Positions 39,887-46,972 of a stretch of 64,000 bases of DNA are shown one piece after another. Within the stretch, counting starts at the first letter, position 1. Each line of letters opens with the position of its first letter. Origin of the DNA: Sulfurimonas sp. (GTDB lineage Bacteria; Campylobacterota; Campylobacteria; Campylobacterales; Sulfurimonadaceae). Location: NCBI RefSeq assembly GCF_028694605.1, contig NZ_JAQVKP010000006.1:62001-126000 (forward strand), given 5' to 3'. The notes under the pieces are model-generated. The model had not been told where the DNA came from. It made no database searches and saw nothing but the letters and a program-made list of their open reading frames with translations. Position numbers and translations under genes: made by a program.

Positions 39887-40294
39887 ATGACTTTAGTGGA
39901 GTTGCAAGAGTATGTTAAATACAAGACGCTTAGAAGAAGTGATGCTATCGAACTTCCGATGTTTGCCTCCTTGACGTATGCGGCTATGATACGTGTCTGC
40001 ATGAAAACAATGCCTCTTGCGCTCCTTTGTTCGGGTGAAGCTAATGTGCTTCGCTACGACAAAAAAGCCGCAATCCGTCGTCCTGAATATCCAAAAGATG
40101 AAACTAAAGAACTTGATATAGACAATGAACTCTGCTTTGCAGTAGCCGCTCTTGTTGCGTGTGATGTTGTCGCTCCTGAAGCGAGAAACTGGTTTAAAAA
40201 TGAGGCTGAGGAGATAATCCTTGATTATGATAGAAATGTAAGCGTTATGGCTTTGGAGAGACAAAATGGACAACACACTGTATGCCGTCGCTAA
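39887..40294 (+). CDS. Probable head-tail connector/head completion protein
   Basis: The 135-residue helical protein starts at MTLVELQEYVKYK one base after the capsid stop. Its position after the capsid gene and its all-helical look fit gp6/gp15-type adaptors. It overlaps the next gene by 29 bases. The function is inferred. Confidence 0.5.
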   Translation: MTLVELQEYVKYKTLRRSDAIELPMFASLTYAAMIRVCMKTMPLALLCSGEANVLRYDKKAAIRRPEYPKDETKELDIDNELCFAVAALVACDVVAPEARNWFKNEAEEIILDYDRNVSVMALERQNGQHTVCRR

Positions 40295-40550
40295 TGAGCG
40301 AAACTTTATAAACACTGTTTCTCCAAAAGAGGAGCAAAGCGAATTTTTTTATAATAAAAGAGAGTTTGACGGTGTTGTCCTTGTGCCAAATGATGCCTTT
40401 TTGAGCAACATAGAGGCGTTTTTTGACGGAGAGAGGCTTTGTCAAAGAGAGTATGAGATGTTCGAGAGATTTGTTAAGTATGCAGACGAGCAAGGCTTAG
40501 ATGTATTTAGCAAAGTTCTTGATGAAGAGCTGGGAAAAATAGGAGTTTAA
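40266..40550 (+). CDS. Phage structural protein of unknown function (94 aa)
   Basis: GGAGAG precedes the ATG. The acidic protein MDNTLYAVANERNFINTVSP lies between the connector and tail fibre genes. Two bases separate it from the fibre gene. No family is recognised. Confidence 0.55.
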   Translation: MDNTLYAVANERNFINTVSPKEEQSEFFYNKREFDGVVLVPNDAFLSNIEAFFDGERLCQREYEMFERFVKYADEQGLDVFSKVLDEELGKIGV

Positions 40551-40552
40551 AA

Positions 40553-41614
40553 ATGGGATTCGTTGAAAATGTGAATGTTTTATTGCAGAATATGCCTGCA
40601 CTTGAGGGTTTTGCCTCTCAATCTGCCGGGTCTGCCGCACAGTCTGAGGGTTTTGCCTCTCAATCTGCCGGGTCTGCCGCACAGTCTGAGGGTTTTGCCG
40701 CTCAATCTGCCGGGTCTGCATTGCAGTCTGAGGGTTTTGCCGCTACTGCAACCATGCAAGCAGGTATAGCGACCGCAAAAGCAAACGAGATAAAGAATGT
40801 AACGGCACAAGCCGCGACACTTGTGGCTGGAAGTCTTGCAACTGCAAGCTACAATCCGGTGGATGGAAAGCTAACCTTTGGTATCCCACAGGGAGCAAAG
40901 GGAGCAAAGGGGGATAGTTTTACAGTTAATGCAGTAGGGCTTCTCTCCCAAAAGTCTCTTTATGATTTGCAAACAGCAGGCTTTAGCTTTTTGGCACTTG
41001 ATGAAGCGCTTATCTACTTCAAGCTTAGTGCAACATCTGCCGACTGGTCACTTGGCTCTCCGTTTGGAAAAGGCGAGACTGGCGATACAGGAGCAACTGG
41101 TAACGGCATAGCAAGTGTGAGTTTTTTCAGTACAACCGACATAAGCGGATTTGCTGCACAAAGTGGAGCTACGGACACTTACCGCATCACGTTTACAGAT
41201 ACAACGACAAGCGACTTTACTATACACAACGGACTTGATAGCGATGTGTTTATGGTGGATTTGACTGCTTTAGAAAACTCTTTTGTAGCTTCCTTTAATA
41301 CGAAAGCCAATAAAGATTTTAGTAATGTAACAGCTTTGCCGTTGTCAGTGGTGGAGCAGCTCAAAGGACCTGCCGGAGCAACTGGACCTGCCGGAGCAAC
41401 TGGACCTGCTGGAGCAACTGGACCTGCCGGAGCAACTGGACCTGCTGGACCGTCGGGTCTTGTAAGTTGGTCATTTTCAGCCGCTAAAAACCTAGCGATT
41501 AGCTCAACACAATACATCGCTGGCGACACATACTCTCTTGTAATCAATGGTGTTACCAAGCGCGCTTATACCGGGGCAATAACCAATATATCTAGTTGTG
41601 GAGGATGTGGATGA
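40553..41614 (+). CDS. Collagen-like tail fibre ending in SSCGGCG
   Basis: The 353-residue protein starts with a short N-terminal part (MGFVENVNVLLQNMPALEGF). Three copies of a 14-residue Ala/Ser repeat (EGFASQSAGSAAQS) follow, then a Gly-rich linker and globular parts. Four GPAGAT repeats plus GPAGPSG (about 272-302) form a collagen-type triple helix. A small C-terminal domain ends NISSCGGCG. The cysteines are the only ones seen in this protein. The gene overlaps the next start. It most likely binds host receptors at the virion tip. The Cys-Gly tail next to two radical SAM genes suggests post-translational modification. Confidence 0.8.
   Translation: MGFVENVNVLLQNMPALEGFASQSAGSAAQSEGFASQSAGSAAQSEGFAAQSAGSALQSEGFAATATMQAGIATAKANEIKNVTAQAATLVAGSLATASYNPVDGKLTFGIPQGAKGAKGDSFTVNAVGLLSQKSLYDLQTAGFSFLALDEALIYFKLSATSADWSLGSPFGKGETGDTGATGNGIASVSFFSTTDISGFAAQSGATDTYRITFTDTTTSDFTIHNGLDSDVFMVDLTALENSFVASFNTKANKDFSNVTALPLSVVEQLKGPAGATGPAGATGPAGATGPAGATGPAGPSGLVSWSFSAAKNLAISSTQYIAGDTYSLVINGVTKRAYTGAITNISSCGGCG
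40604..40729 (+). repeat. Three 42-bp tandem repeats in the tail fibre gene
   Basis: The units at 40604-40645, 40646-40687 and 40688-40729 differ at only a few bases, and a partial fourth follows. Each encodes a 14-residue Ala/Ser/Gln repeat. Near-identity at DNA level suggests recent slippage or recombination. Confidence 0.85.
41366..41455 (+). repeat. 18-bp collagen-like tandem repeats
   Basis: Units of GGACCTGCCGGAGCAACT recur at 41366, 41384, 41402 and 41420, then a variant at 41438. They encode GPAGAT. The number can change by slippage. Confidence 0.85.
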
Positions 41615-41931
41615 AGATGTTAGATGGAATTGCACTACAGCTTGCGGCTAGTGATTATTTAAAAAATACTGACTTTTTTGTGCTTAGAGAGTTGTCTGGA
41701 GGAGTGCCTATGCCAGAGAAGGTAAGAAAACGCAGAGCCGAGGCTGCTACTTTGATGGATAGAAGTGAGTTTAAAGCTATGCTTGATGAGCTTTTTTACA
41801 CAGACGAAGATATCGTGACCGCCTTTAGTAGAGTTGCCCAGCAAAGGGAGCAGAAAAACATAGAAGCTAAAGCGGCGGCAGAAGCTTATTTTGAAGCATT
41901 AGAAAGTGAGGCAACGACCAACAATGATTAA
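41611..41931 (+). CDS. Hypothetical protein between tail fibre and radical SAM genes
   Basis: The 106-residue protein (MKMLDGIALQLAASDYLKNT) is mainly helical, with a charged C-terminal helix rich in Ala and Glu. GGAGG (41600-41604) inside the CGGCG codons of the fibre gene is its ribosome site. Its own stop overlaps the first radical SAM start (ATGATTAA). It could be a tail-fibre chaperone, or a partner or carrier for the radical SAM enzymes. No family is recognised, and it lacks cysteine. Confidence 0.7.
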   Translation: MKMLDGIALQLAASDYLKNTDFFVLRELSGGVPMPEKVRKRRAEAATLMDRSEFKAMLDELFYTDEDIVTAFSRVAQQREQKNIEAKAAAEAYFEALESEATTNND

Positions 41932-43018
41932 AGAGAGTTATCTACATAAAAACTTGCAAATGCAGGTTAACCTCAAGAGTTTTTGTAATTTAAGGTGTGA
42001 TTATTGTGCTTTACCACAGGAGAGCAAATCAGACAAGCAAAGCGATGAGGGGCATCTTGTCGCCAACACAAAAAAACTCATAGAAAAGATAAAAAAAGAG
42101 GGTTACACCCTTGAGCGATTTTTTGCTTATGGTGCCGAACCTACTGTTGTTTCTGCTAGTGTTCTGGGCGCAATACTTCAAGTTGTTGCAGATAGCTTTC
42201 CTATGTGTAGTGTTGGCTTTCAAACAAACGGAACACTCCTAAATCAAGATTATGTAGGAGAGCTGCTTAAAAACTTCAGAGATGAAAATCGTCTTTTTAT
42301 CTTTTGGAGTATTGACGGTGTAAAAAAAATTCATGATAAGCATCGGAATAACAGCTATGGCGTAGCCATGGAAAATCTGCTATATGTTGCAAAAAACACC
42401 AAAGTGTTCAATAGAGTAACCTGTACAACAAACATAGAACATTATGAAGACGAAGACAGTAAAACTGAACTTGTCGATTTTGTGAAGATTTTACAGGAAA
42501 ACAACATAGACCTGCTTATGGCGGCGGCTGATATGACAATCAACGGTATAAGCGACAGCTCCATTAAAAATATAGAATTTTCAGAAAAATACTGCGACTT
42601 CATAATAGAGAACGATTTGATAAAAGAGTGTGGCAAACTGACTTCATCTGGTTTTTGTTACAGAGGCGGCAATGAATGCCACAAAACTCTCTTTGACATA
42701 AATAACGGGAATGTATATCTTTGCGAGAAGGGGTTTGATAGTCAAACGGTTCTGAGTAACTGGTTTGAAGATAGCATAGAAAAAATCATGCAAACTCGCT
42801 GTGATGCTACTGCTCATGCAAAGATAGACAAAGAGTGCTTTACCTGTGAATTTGCTATGTGGTGCATGGGCGGTTGTCCTATAAGAAGAACAAGCAGCGG
42901 TCTCTCACACTCTTGTCATGCGACTAAAAAAATTCTTACACATATAAAAGAGCATGTGAACGAGGATTGGCACGGCTATTTACTTGGGTTGCAATACAAG
43001 GCGGTGTCTAATGTTTAA
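41924..43018 (+). CDS. SPASM-domain radical SAM enzyme 1 (peptide-modifying type)
   Basis: The 364-residue protein has the SAM-cluster motif C21xxxC25xxC28 (SFCNLRCDYC) and a GAEP stretch as in radical SAM barrels. Its C-terminal SPASM domain is textbook: CHKTLFDINNGNVYLC fits Cx9Gx4C and CFTCEFAMWCMGGC fits Cx2Cx5Cx3C, followed by a final Cys in SHSCHAT. SPASM enzymes with auxiliary Fe-S clusters modify peptides or proteins (thioether crosslinks, formylglycine, C-C bonds). ATG 41924 overlaps the upstream stop, and its own stop overlaps enzyme 2. Context points to a phage late-protein substrate. It is unusual in a prophage. Confidence 0.93.
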   Translation: MIKESYLHKNLQMQVNLKSFCNLRCDYCALPQESKSDKQSDEGHLVANTKKLIEKIKKEGYTLERFFAYGAEPTVVSASVLGAILQVVADSFPMCSVGFQTNGTLLNQDYVGELLKNFRDENRLFIFWSIDGVKKIHDKHRNNSYGVAMENLLYVAKNTKVFNRVTCTTNIEHYEDEDSKTELVDFVKILQENNIDLLMAAADMTINGISDSSIKNIEFSEKYCDFIIENDLIKECGKLTSSGFCYRGGNECHKTLFDINNGNVYLCEKGFDSQTVLSNWFEDSIEKIMQTRCDATAHAKIDKECFTCEFAMWCMGGCPIRRTSSGLSHSCHATKKILTHIKEHVNEDWHGYLLGLQYKAVSNV

Positions 43019-44021
43019 AAATAATCTTTATTTTGAACTTACCAAAAGTTGCAACTTGAACTGTAGTTACTGCTATCTGAGTGCTGATGGCAGAGCGCAA
43101 AAGGTAGAGAACGAGGTGCTTATATATGAATCTTGCGAACTGCTTACCGACAAACTTTCAAAAGAGGAGATTGAGATCGATAATATCATCCTCCACGGAG
43201 CTGAAACTTTTGTCTTAAAGCCAGAGACTATAAAAGGGGTCGTTTCGAGACTAAAGCCATTGCATAAAGTCAGAGTGCAAACAAACGGCGTAGCGTTGAC
43301 ACCAGAGTATCTGGATGCTCTTGGGGATTTGAGCGACAAGTTGACGATAGGCTTTAGTATTGATGCCAAAAGTGTACACGACAAGTATAGGGGCGGTAGC
43401 TATGACACTGTTTTTTCTCATTTACTTGATGTTAAGGCTAGAGGCTACACATGCTCCATCTTGAGCGTAGTTTCGTGTGAGACAATAAAGTATCTTGACG
43501 AGCTGGCAGAGCTACTTAATGAAGCCGATAGTTTAGGCATAAAAGCGGTTATCAAACTGGCTCATGGGGACGGTTTTTCGCTGTCGCCTCACGATCAATA
43601 TCTTTTGGCTAAATGGGGTGTGCTCACTGGTCATTGGCGCAAAATGCAATCTTTTAACTATGAATACTGCATACACGGCGGGTGCAGTTCTAATGCCATA
43701 AGTGAATTTAGTGCAGTTTCTGGCGAGGTGTTTGTTTGTAATAAAACCAACAATATAGACGGTATTGTTGGCAATTGGAGGGATGAGAGCTTAAAGAGCG
43801 TTTTTGAAAAAAGGGATAAGGTTTTTGACAATGCTGCTATTTGTGCAGACTGTGCTGGATGTCCATTTTGGGGCGTTTGCTTTGGCGGATGTCCGAATGA
43901 TAGAGACAGTGAGGGTCGTGCGAATGACTGTTTTTTAAAACATCATGTTTATTTTTTCCTTGCACACAAAGGTATTTACTATGCTGATGCTTTTTTTAGA
44001 AATGTTGGGAGGGAAAAATGA
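43011..44021 (+). CDS. SPASM-domain radical SAM enzyme 2 (peptide-modifying type)
   Basis: The 336-residue protein has C14xxxC18xxC21 (SCNLNCSYCYL). The SPASM half contains CSSNAISEFSAVSGEVFVC (Cx12Gx4C) and CAGCPFWGVCFGGC (Cx2Cx5Cx3C), with an additional CADC just before and a closing Cys in ANDCF. It is clearly related in layout to enzyme 1 but not a recent duplicate, as most residues differ. ATG 43011 lies inside the end of enzyme 1, and its stop overlaps the holin start (ATGA). The two probably act on one substrate, in sequence or as a heterodimer. Confidence 0.93.
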   Translation: MFKNNLYFELTKSCNLNCSYCYLSADGRAQKVENEVLIYESCELLTDKLSKEEIEIDNIILHGAETFVLKPETIKGVVSRLKPLHKVRVQTNGVALTPEYLDALGDLSDKLTIGFSIDAKSVHDKYRGGSYDTVFSHLLDVKARGYTCSILSVVSCETIKYLDELAELLNEADSLGIKAVIKLAHGDGFSLSPHDQYLLAKWGVLTGHWRKMQSFNYEYCIHGGCSSNAISEFSAVSGEVFVCNKTNNIDGIVGNWRDESLKSVFEKRDKVFDNAAICADCAGCPFWGVCFGGCPNDRDSEGRANDCFLKHHVYFFLAHKGIYYADAFFRNVGREK

Positions 44022-44479
44022 TAGCAGAGGGAACAACAGCAAGTATATATGCAAAAGTGCTTTTTAACTTTTTTACGGTTTGTGTGGGTGGAATTTTGAC
44101 CTATCTTGGGTTAAATGTAGAATCTTTCTTCCTCTTTGCCATGCTCCTGCTTATCGACTATATCACGGGTGTAGCTAAGGCTTTTAGGCTCAATCAGTGT
44201 ATCACTTCAAATCGCATGAAATATGGCATTCTCTCTAAGCTCTCTTTGCTTTTGATACCTTTAGTTCTGGCAATCGGAGCTAAAGCGGTTGGTGCCGACT
44301 TTAAGACGGTGCTTCTTGTCGGCGTTAATATTTTGGTTCTGAGCGAGGTTTACTCAATCATTGGAAATATTTACAGCATACGCACAAAAGATGAACTGCC
44401 AGAGTACGACGTTGTGGCGATGCTTGGCAAGAGGATAAGAGCCGTGCTTTTACGCTACAGCGATAAAGAAGAGGAGTGA
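44018..44479 (+). CDS. Phage holin (Holin_4-like)
   Basis: The 153-residue protein has three to four membrane helices and the block LLLIDYITGVAKAF with NRMKYGILSKLSLLLIPLVLA, typical of the phage holin 4/toxin-secretion family. It opens the inner membrane for the endolysin. It is coupled to the radical SAM gene 2 stop and heads the lysis cassette. Confidence 0.85.
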   Translation: MIAEGTTASIYAKVLFNFFTVCVGGILTYLGLNVESFFLFAMLLLIDYITGVAKAFRLNQCITSNRMKYGILSKLSLLLIPLVLAIGAKAVGADFKTVLLVGVNILVLSEVYSIIGNIYSIRTKDELPEYDVVAMLGKRIRAVLLRYSDKEEE

Positions 44480-44481
44480 GC

Positions 44482-44874
44482 ATGAATCTTTTTATGTCTT
44501 ATAGAGAGTATCTTTTTTTAGGTTTGAGCGTTGTGGCGCTTGTGATGTTTGGAGTAAAAGAGTACCAAATCAACGCTCTTGAAAACGAACTTTTGGTTAG
44601 AGATTTGGAGATAGAGAAATACAAAACTACTCTAGCACATTTAGAGGCAAGCGTGAGCGTGTGCAATGCTTCTATCAAAATGCAAAACGAGACTATCGCC
44701 GTAAACGAGGCAGATATCAAGAAAAGGGAAGAGAAGCTAAGAGAGCTAAAGTCTCAACCTCCGGACGTGCGATACAAAGTCATATACAAAGAGATTCCAA
44801 AGATAGATCTCAAAAGCAATGAGTGTGACGACATCAAAAACATATTGGATAATATCAAAGAGAGCGGAATATGA
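44482..44874 (+). CDS. Inner-membrane spanin (Rz-like)
   Basis: The 130-residue protein has an N-terminal membrane anchor (about 8-25) and a long periplasmic coiled coil (about 28-95), the layout of Rz i-spanins. ATG 44482 with GAGGAG upstream is preferred to GTG 44476. The stop overlaps the lipoprotein gene, as in Rz/Rz1 pairs. Sequence identity to known Rz was not tested. Confidence 0.7.
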   Translation: MNLFMSYREYLFLGLSVVALVMFGVKEYQINALENELLVRDLEIEKYKTTLAHLEASVSVCNASIKMQNETIAVNEADIKKREEKLRELKSQPPDVRYKVIYKEIPKIDLKSNECDDIKNILDNIKESGI

Positions 44875-45098
44875 AAAAATTAATGCTTTTTGTAATGGCT
44901 TTTGTTGTTGTTGGGTGTGCCGAAAAAGAACCTAAAATCGTTTACGTTGATAGGTTTAATGAAGTGAAGATACCTCAAAAGTGCATAGTGCCAGACACTG
45001 AATGCACGATAGAGAAAACCGCTACATACACAGAGATTATAAAAGATATGAGACTTTGCATAGAAGAGTTAAGACGAAACAGTGAGGTTTGCAAATGA
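44871..45098 (+). CDS. Outer-membrane spanin lipoprotein (Rz1-like)
   Basis: The 75-residue protein has a signal peptide with the lipobox VVGC (about residues 13-16). A short periplasmic part with three to four further cysteines follows. The position after the coiled-coil anchor protein and before the endolysin supports an o-spanin. It would fuse inner and outer membranes at lysis. Confidence 0.7.
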   Translation: MKKLMLFVMAFVVVGCAEKEPKIVYVDRFNEVKIPQKCIVPDTECTIEKTATYTEIIKDMRLCIEELRRNSEVCK

Positions 45099-45541
45099 AG
45101 ACAAGTCTAAAAGGTATAGAGTTAATAACGACGTTTGAGGGCTTTAGTGCAAGTCCGTACTATTGCCCTGCCGGAATAGCCACTATAGGGTATGGCAGTA
45201 CAAAATATGCGGATGGTCGTCCCGTCAAGATGAGTGATAAGCCTGTTACGTACTTTGAAGCAGAGGAGCTTTTAGAAGCGACTTTGGGCGAATATGAAGA
45301 TGCAATAAACCGCTATGTTACTTTGCCATTTTTGAATCAAAATCAGTTTGATGCTCTTGTAAGTTTTACATACAATGTGGGCATAGGAAATTTTAAAAAG
45401 TCAACGCTTCTCAAAAAGCTCAATGCCTCTTTGTTTGAGGATGCGGCAAAAGAGTTCTTGAAGTGGGACAAGAGCAAAGGCATTGCACTTGCGGGTCTTA
45501 CAAAAAGAAGAAAAACGGAAATGGAGATGTTCAATGGATGA
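45095..45541 (+). CDS. Endolysin (T4-type lysozyme, GH24)
   Basis: The 148-residue enzyme has the catalytic Glu in ITTFEGFSASPY, the ATIGYGSTKY stretch, and the ALVSFTYNVGIGNFKKSTLL and GLTKRRKTEMEMF motifs of phage lysozymes. It cleaves peptidoglycan after holin opening. ATG 45095 is preferred because GAGG lies seven bases upstream. It overlaps the following gene. Confidence 0.93.
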   Translation: MKTSLKGIELITTFEGFSASPYYCPAGIATIGYGSTKYADGRPVKMSDKPVTYFEAEELLEATLGEYEDAINRYVTLPFLNQNQFDALVSFTYNVGIGNFKKSTLLKKLNASLFEDAAKEFLKWDKSKGIALAGLTKRRKTEMEMFNG

Positions 45542-45953
45542 AACAGTTGTAGCTACTCCTGTAGTAACGCTTGAAGAGTTTATAGCCGACTTTGTCACAA
45601 TATATGATACGCTTGTAGAAAAAGTACCGCTTGATAGTCTTAGTGATGCTGCTAAAGTTCAGGCGGTAGAAGTGCTGCTCAATTCTGCCATTGGTACGCT
45701 TAAGCTCAAAAAAGAGCTTGAACTTTTTGATGCCCAAATCTCCGAGCTTAGCGCAAGTAAGCTATACAAAGACAGACAGACCTCCGCGCTTGATGATGCG
45801 GTGCGTCGGGATACTGCCAAAATAGTGTGCGAGGCTCTTGGAATCATCAAGTCGGCAGGAAACAACGCAGGTGCTTGGTGGGGTGTGGCTAGCAAGTCCA
45901 TCAACCGTCTTGCAGATGATGAAGCTTTTGCCAGCGTAACTACAGACCCTTAA
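45534..45953 (+). CDS. Phage protein after endolysin (139 aa)
   Basis: The protein MDETVVATPVVTLEEFIADF is helical. ATG overlaps the endolysin stop (ATGGATGA), and its own stop overlaps the next start. It could be a tail or head protein. No family is recognised. Confidence 0.55.
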   Translation: MDETVVATPVVTLEEFIADFVTIYDTLVEKVPLDSLSDAAKVQAVEVLLNSAIGTLKLKKELELFDAQISELSASKLYKDRQTSALDDAVRRDTAKIVCEALGIIKSAGNNAGAWWGVASKSINRLADDEAFASVTTDP

Positions 45954-46912
45954 TGCGTGTCGTTCTTCGCAACTCTGATATCGTCTCCAGTTATAAGAGT
46001 GCGCTTCTTGGTTCTGTGATAACCAAAAGTGTTTTTAAAAATAAATTTTTTAATCTGGTCGATAACTACAGCGAGGGGACAAGGTCTGGTTCTGGATATC
46101 TGCCTCTTCCTATAGATATTTATTTTAATACGCCCATTAATGACGGTCGGCTAGATAGTGCAAAACCTGTTGCCGATTTCTTTTTTCCTACTTACGAGTT
46201 TGGTCTTGCTCACTGGCCTAATGAACTTGACCACTTATGGCCTGGTGTTTTGCTCTATCCACTCTCTCGTGCGGAGAGAATCAAAAACGAACAATTTCTT
46301 GTCAGTTCTAGCGACCCCGCTTTTCTTGGGTTTTTCCAGAGAGCGGTTTTTGAAGACGTTAACTCTGTTGATTATGTAGATGCTATGGGGATTTACTATC
46401 CGGAAAAAGACCCTACCGAGCTTGTTGTCAATACGTACAATGTCGATACTCTTGAGGGAATCAACATCACTGCCGAAGGTATCTCTTATGTGAGTGTTTA
46501 TGACGACCCGATGTCTGAGAACGCGGTGCTTCTTTACTACACCATAACCGAAACAAAAAGAGTGTTTTACTTTTATGACCTCCAAAAGATGCGTAAGAAC
46601 ATGAGTTCTACTGCATTTGCCGAGTGGCTAGACACAGAGGGGCGAATAGTGCAAGACATAGAGACTGAGGATGGCGGTTGGTTTAGTGACTTTTTTTCTT
46701 TTGCGCTCTCCGCACTTGCGATATATTTTACCGGTCCTATGGGGTTTATCATTAGCACTGCCATAAACATGGGTACGACAATGTTTTCCAAAGACAAAGA
46801 CAAAATGAACCCTAGTGAATCATCTTACAAAAACGACATGCTCTGGAGTGTTGATGATGATGAATATCTTGGAGATGACATCATGGCGGTTCCCCCTCTT
46901 CCACATTATTAG
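45953..46912 (+). CDS. Probable virion protein (319 aa)
   Basis: The N-terminal 220 residues look like a beta-rich globular protein (FNLVDNYSEGTRSGSGYLPLP). A Gly-rich hydrophobic stretch (WFSDFFSFALSALAIYFTGPMGFIISTAINMG) follows near 230-265, then an acidic tail ending AVPPLPHY. The hydrophobic part could enter a membrane during DNA ejection. The gene sits between lysis and portal genes. The role is unassigned. Confidence 0.6.
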   Translation: MRVVLRNSDIVSSYKSALLGSVITKSVFKNKFFNLVDNYSEGTRSGSGYLPLPIDIYFNTPINDGRLDSAKPVADFFFPTYEFGLAHWPNELDHLWPGVLLYPLSRAERIKNEQFLVSSSDPAFLGFFQRAVFEDVNSVDYVDAMGIYYPEKDPTELVVNTYNVDTLEGINITAEGISYVSVYDDPMSENAVLLYYTITETKRVFYFYDLQKMRKNMSSTAFAEWLDTEGRIVQDIETEDGGWFSDFFSFALSALAIYFTGPMGFIISTAINMGTTMFSKDKDKMNPSESSYKNDMLWSVDDDEYLGDDIMAVPPLPHY

Positions 46913-46918
46913 GCTTTT

Positions 46919-46935
46919 TGCACAACTGCAAAAAC
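46919..46935. promoter_or_regulatory. Shared phage motif, inverted, before the portal gene
   Basis: GCACAACTGCAAAAACG is the exact reverse complement of the 17 bases at 37275-37291. It lies 37 bases before the portal ATG, in the only real gap of the late operon. The portal gene lacks a clear ribosome site. Confidence 0.55.
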
Positions 46936-46972
46936 GATTTCTTTTCATAGTGAAAGCCCCTACTATGACAAG

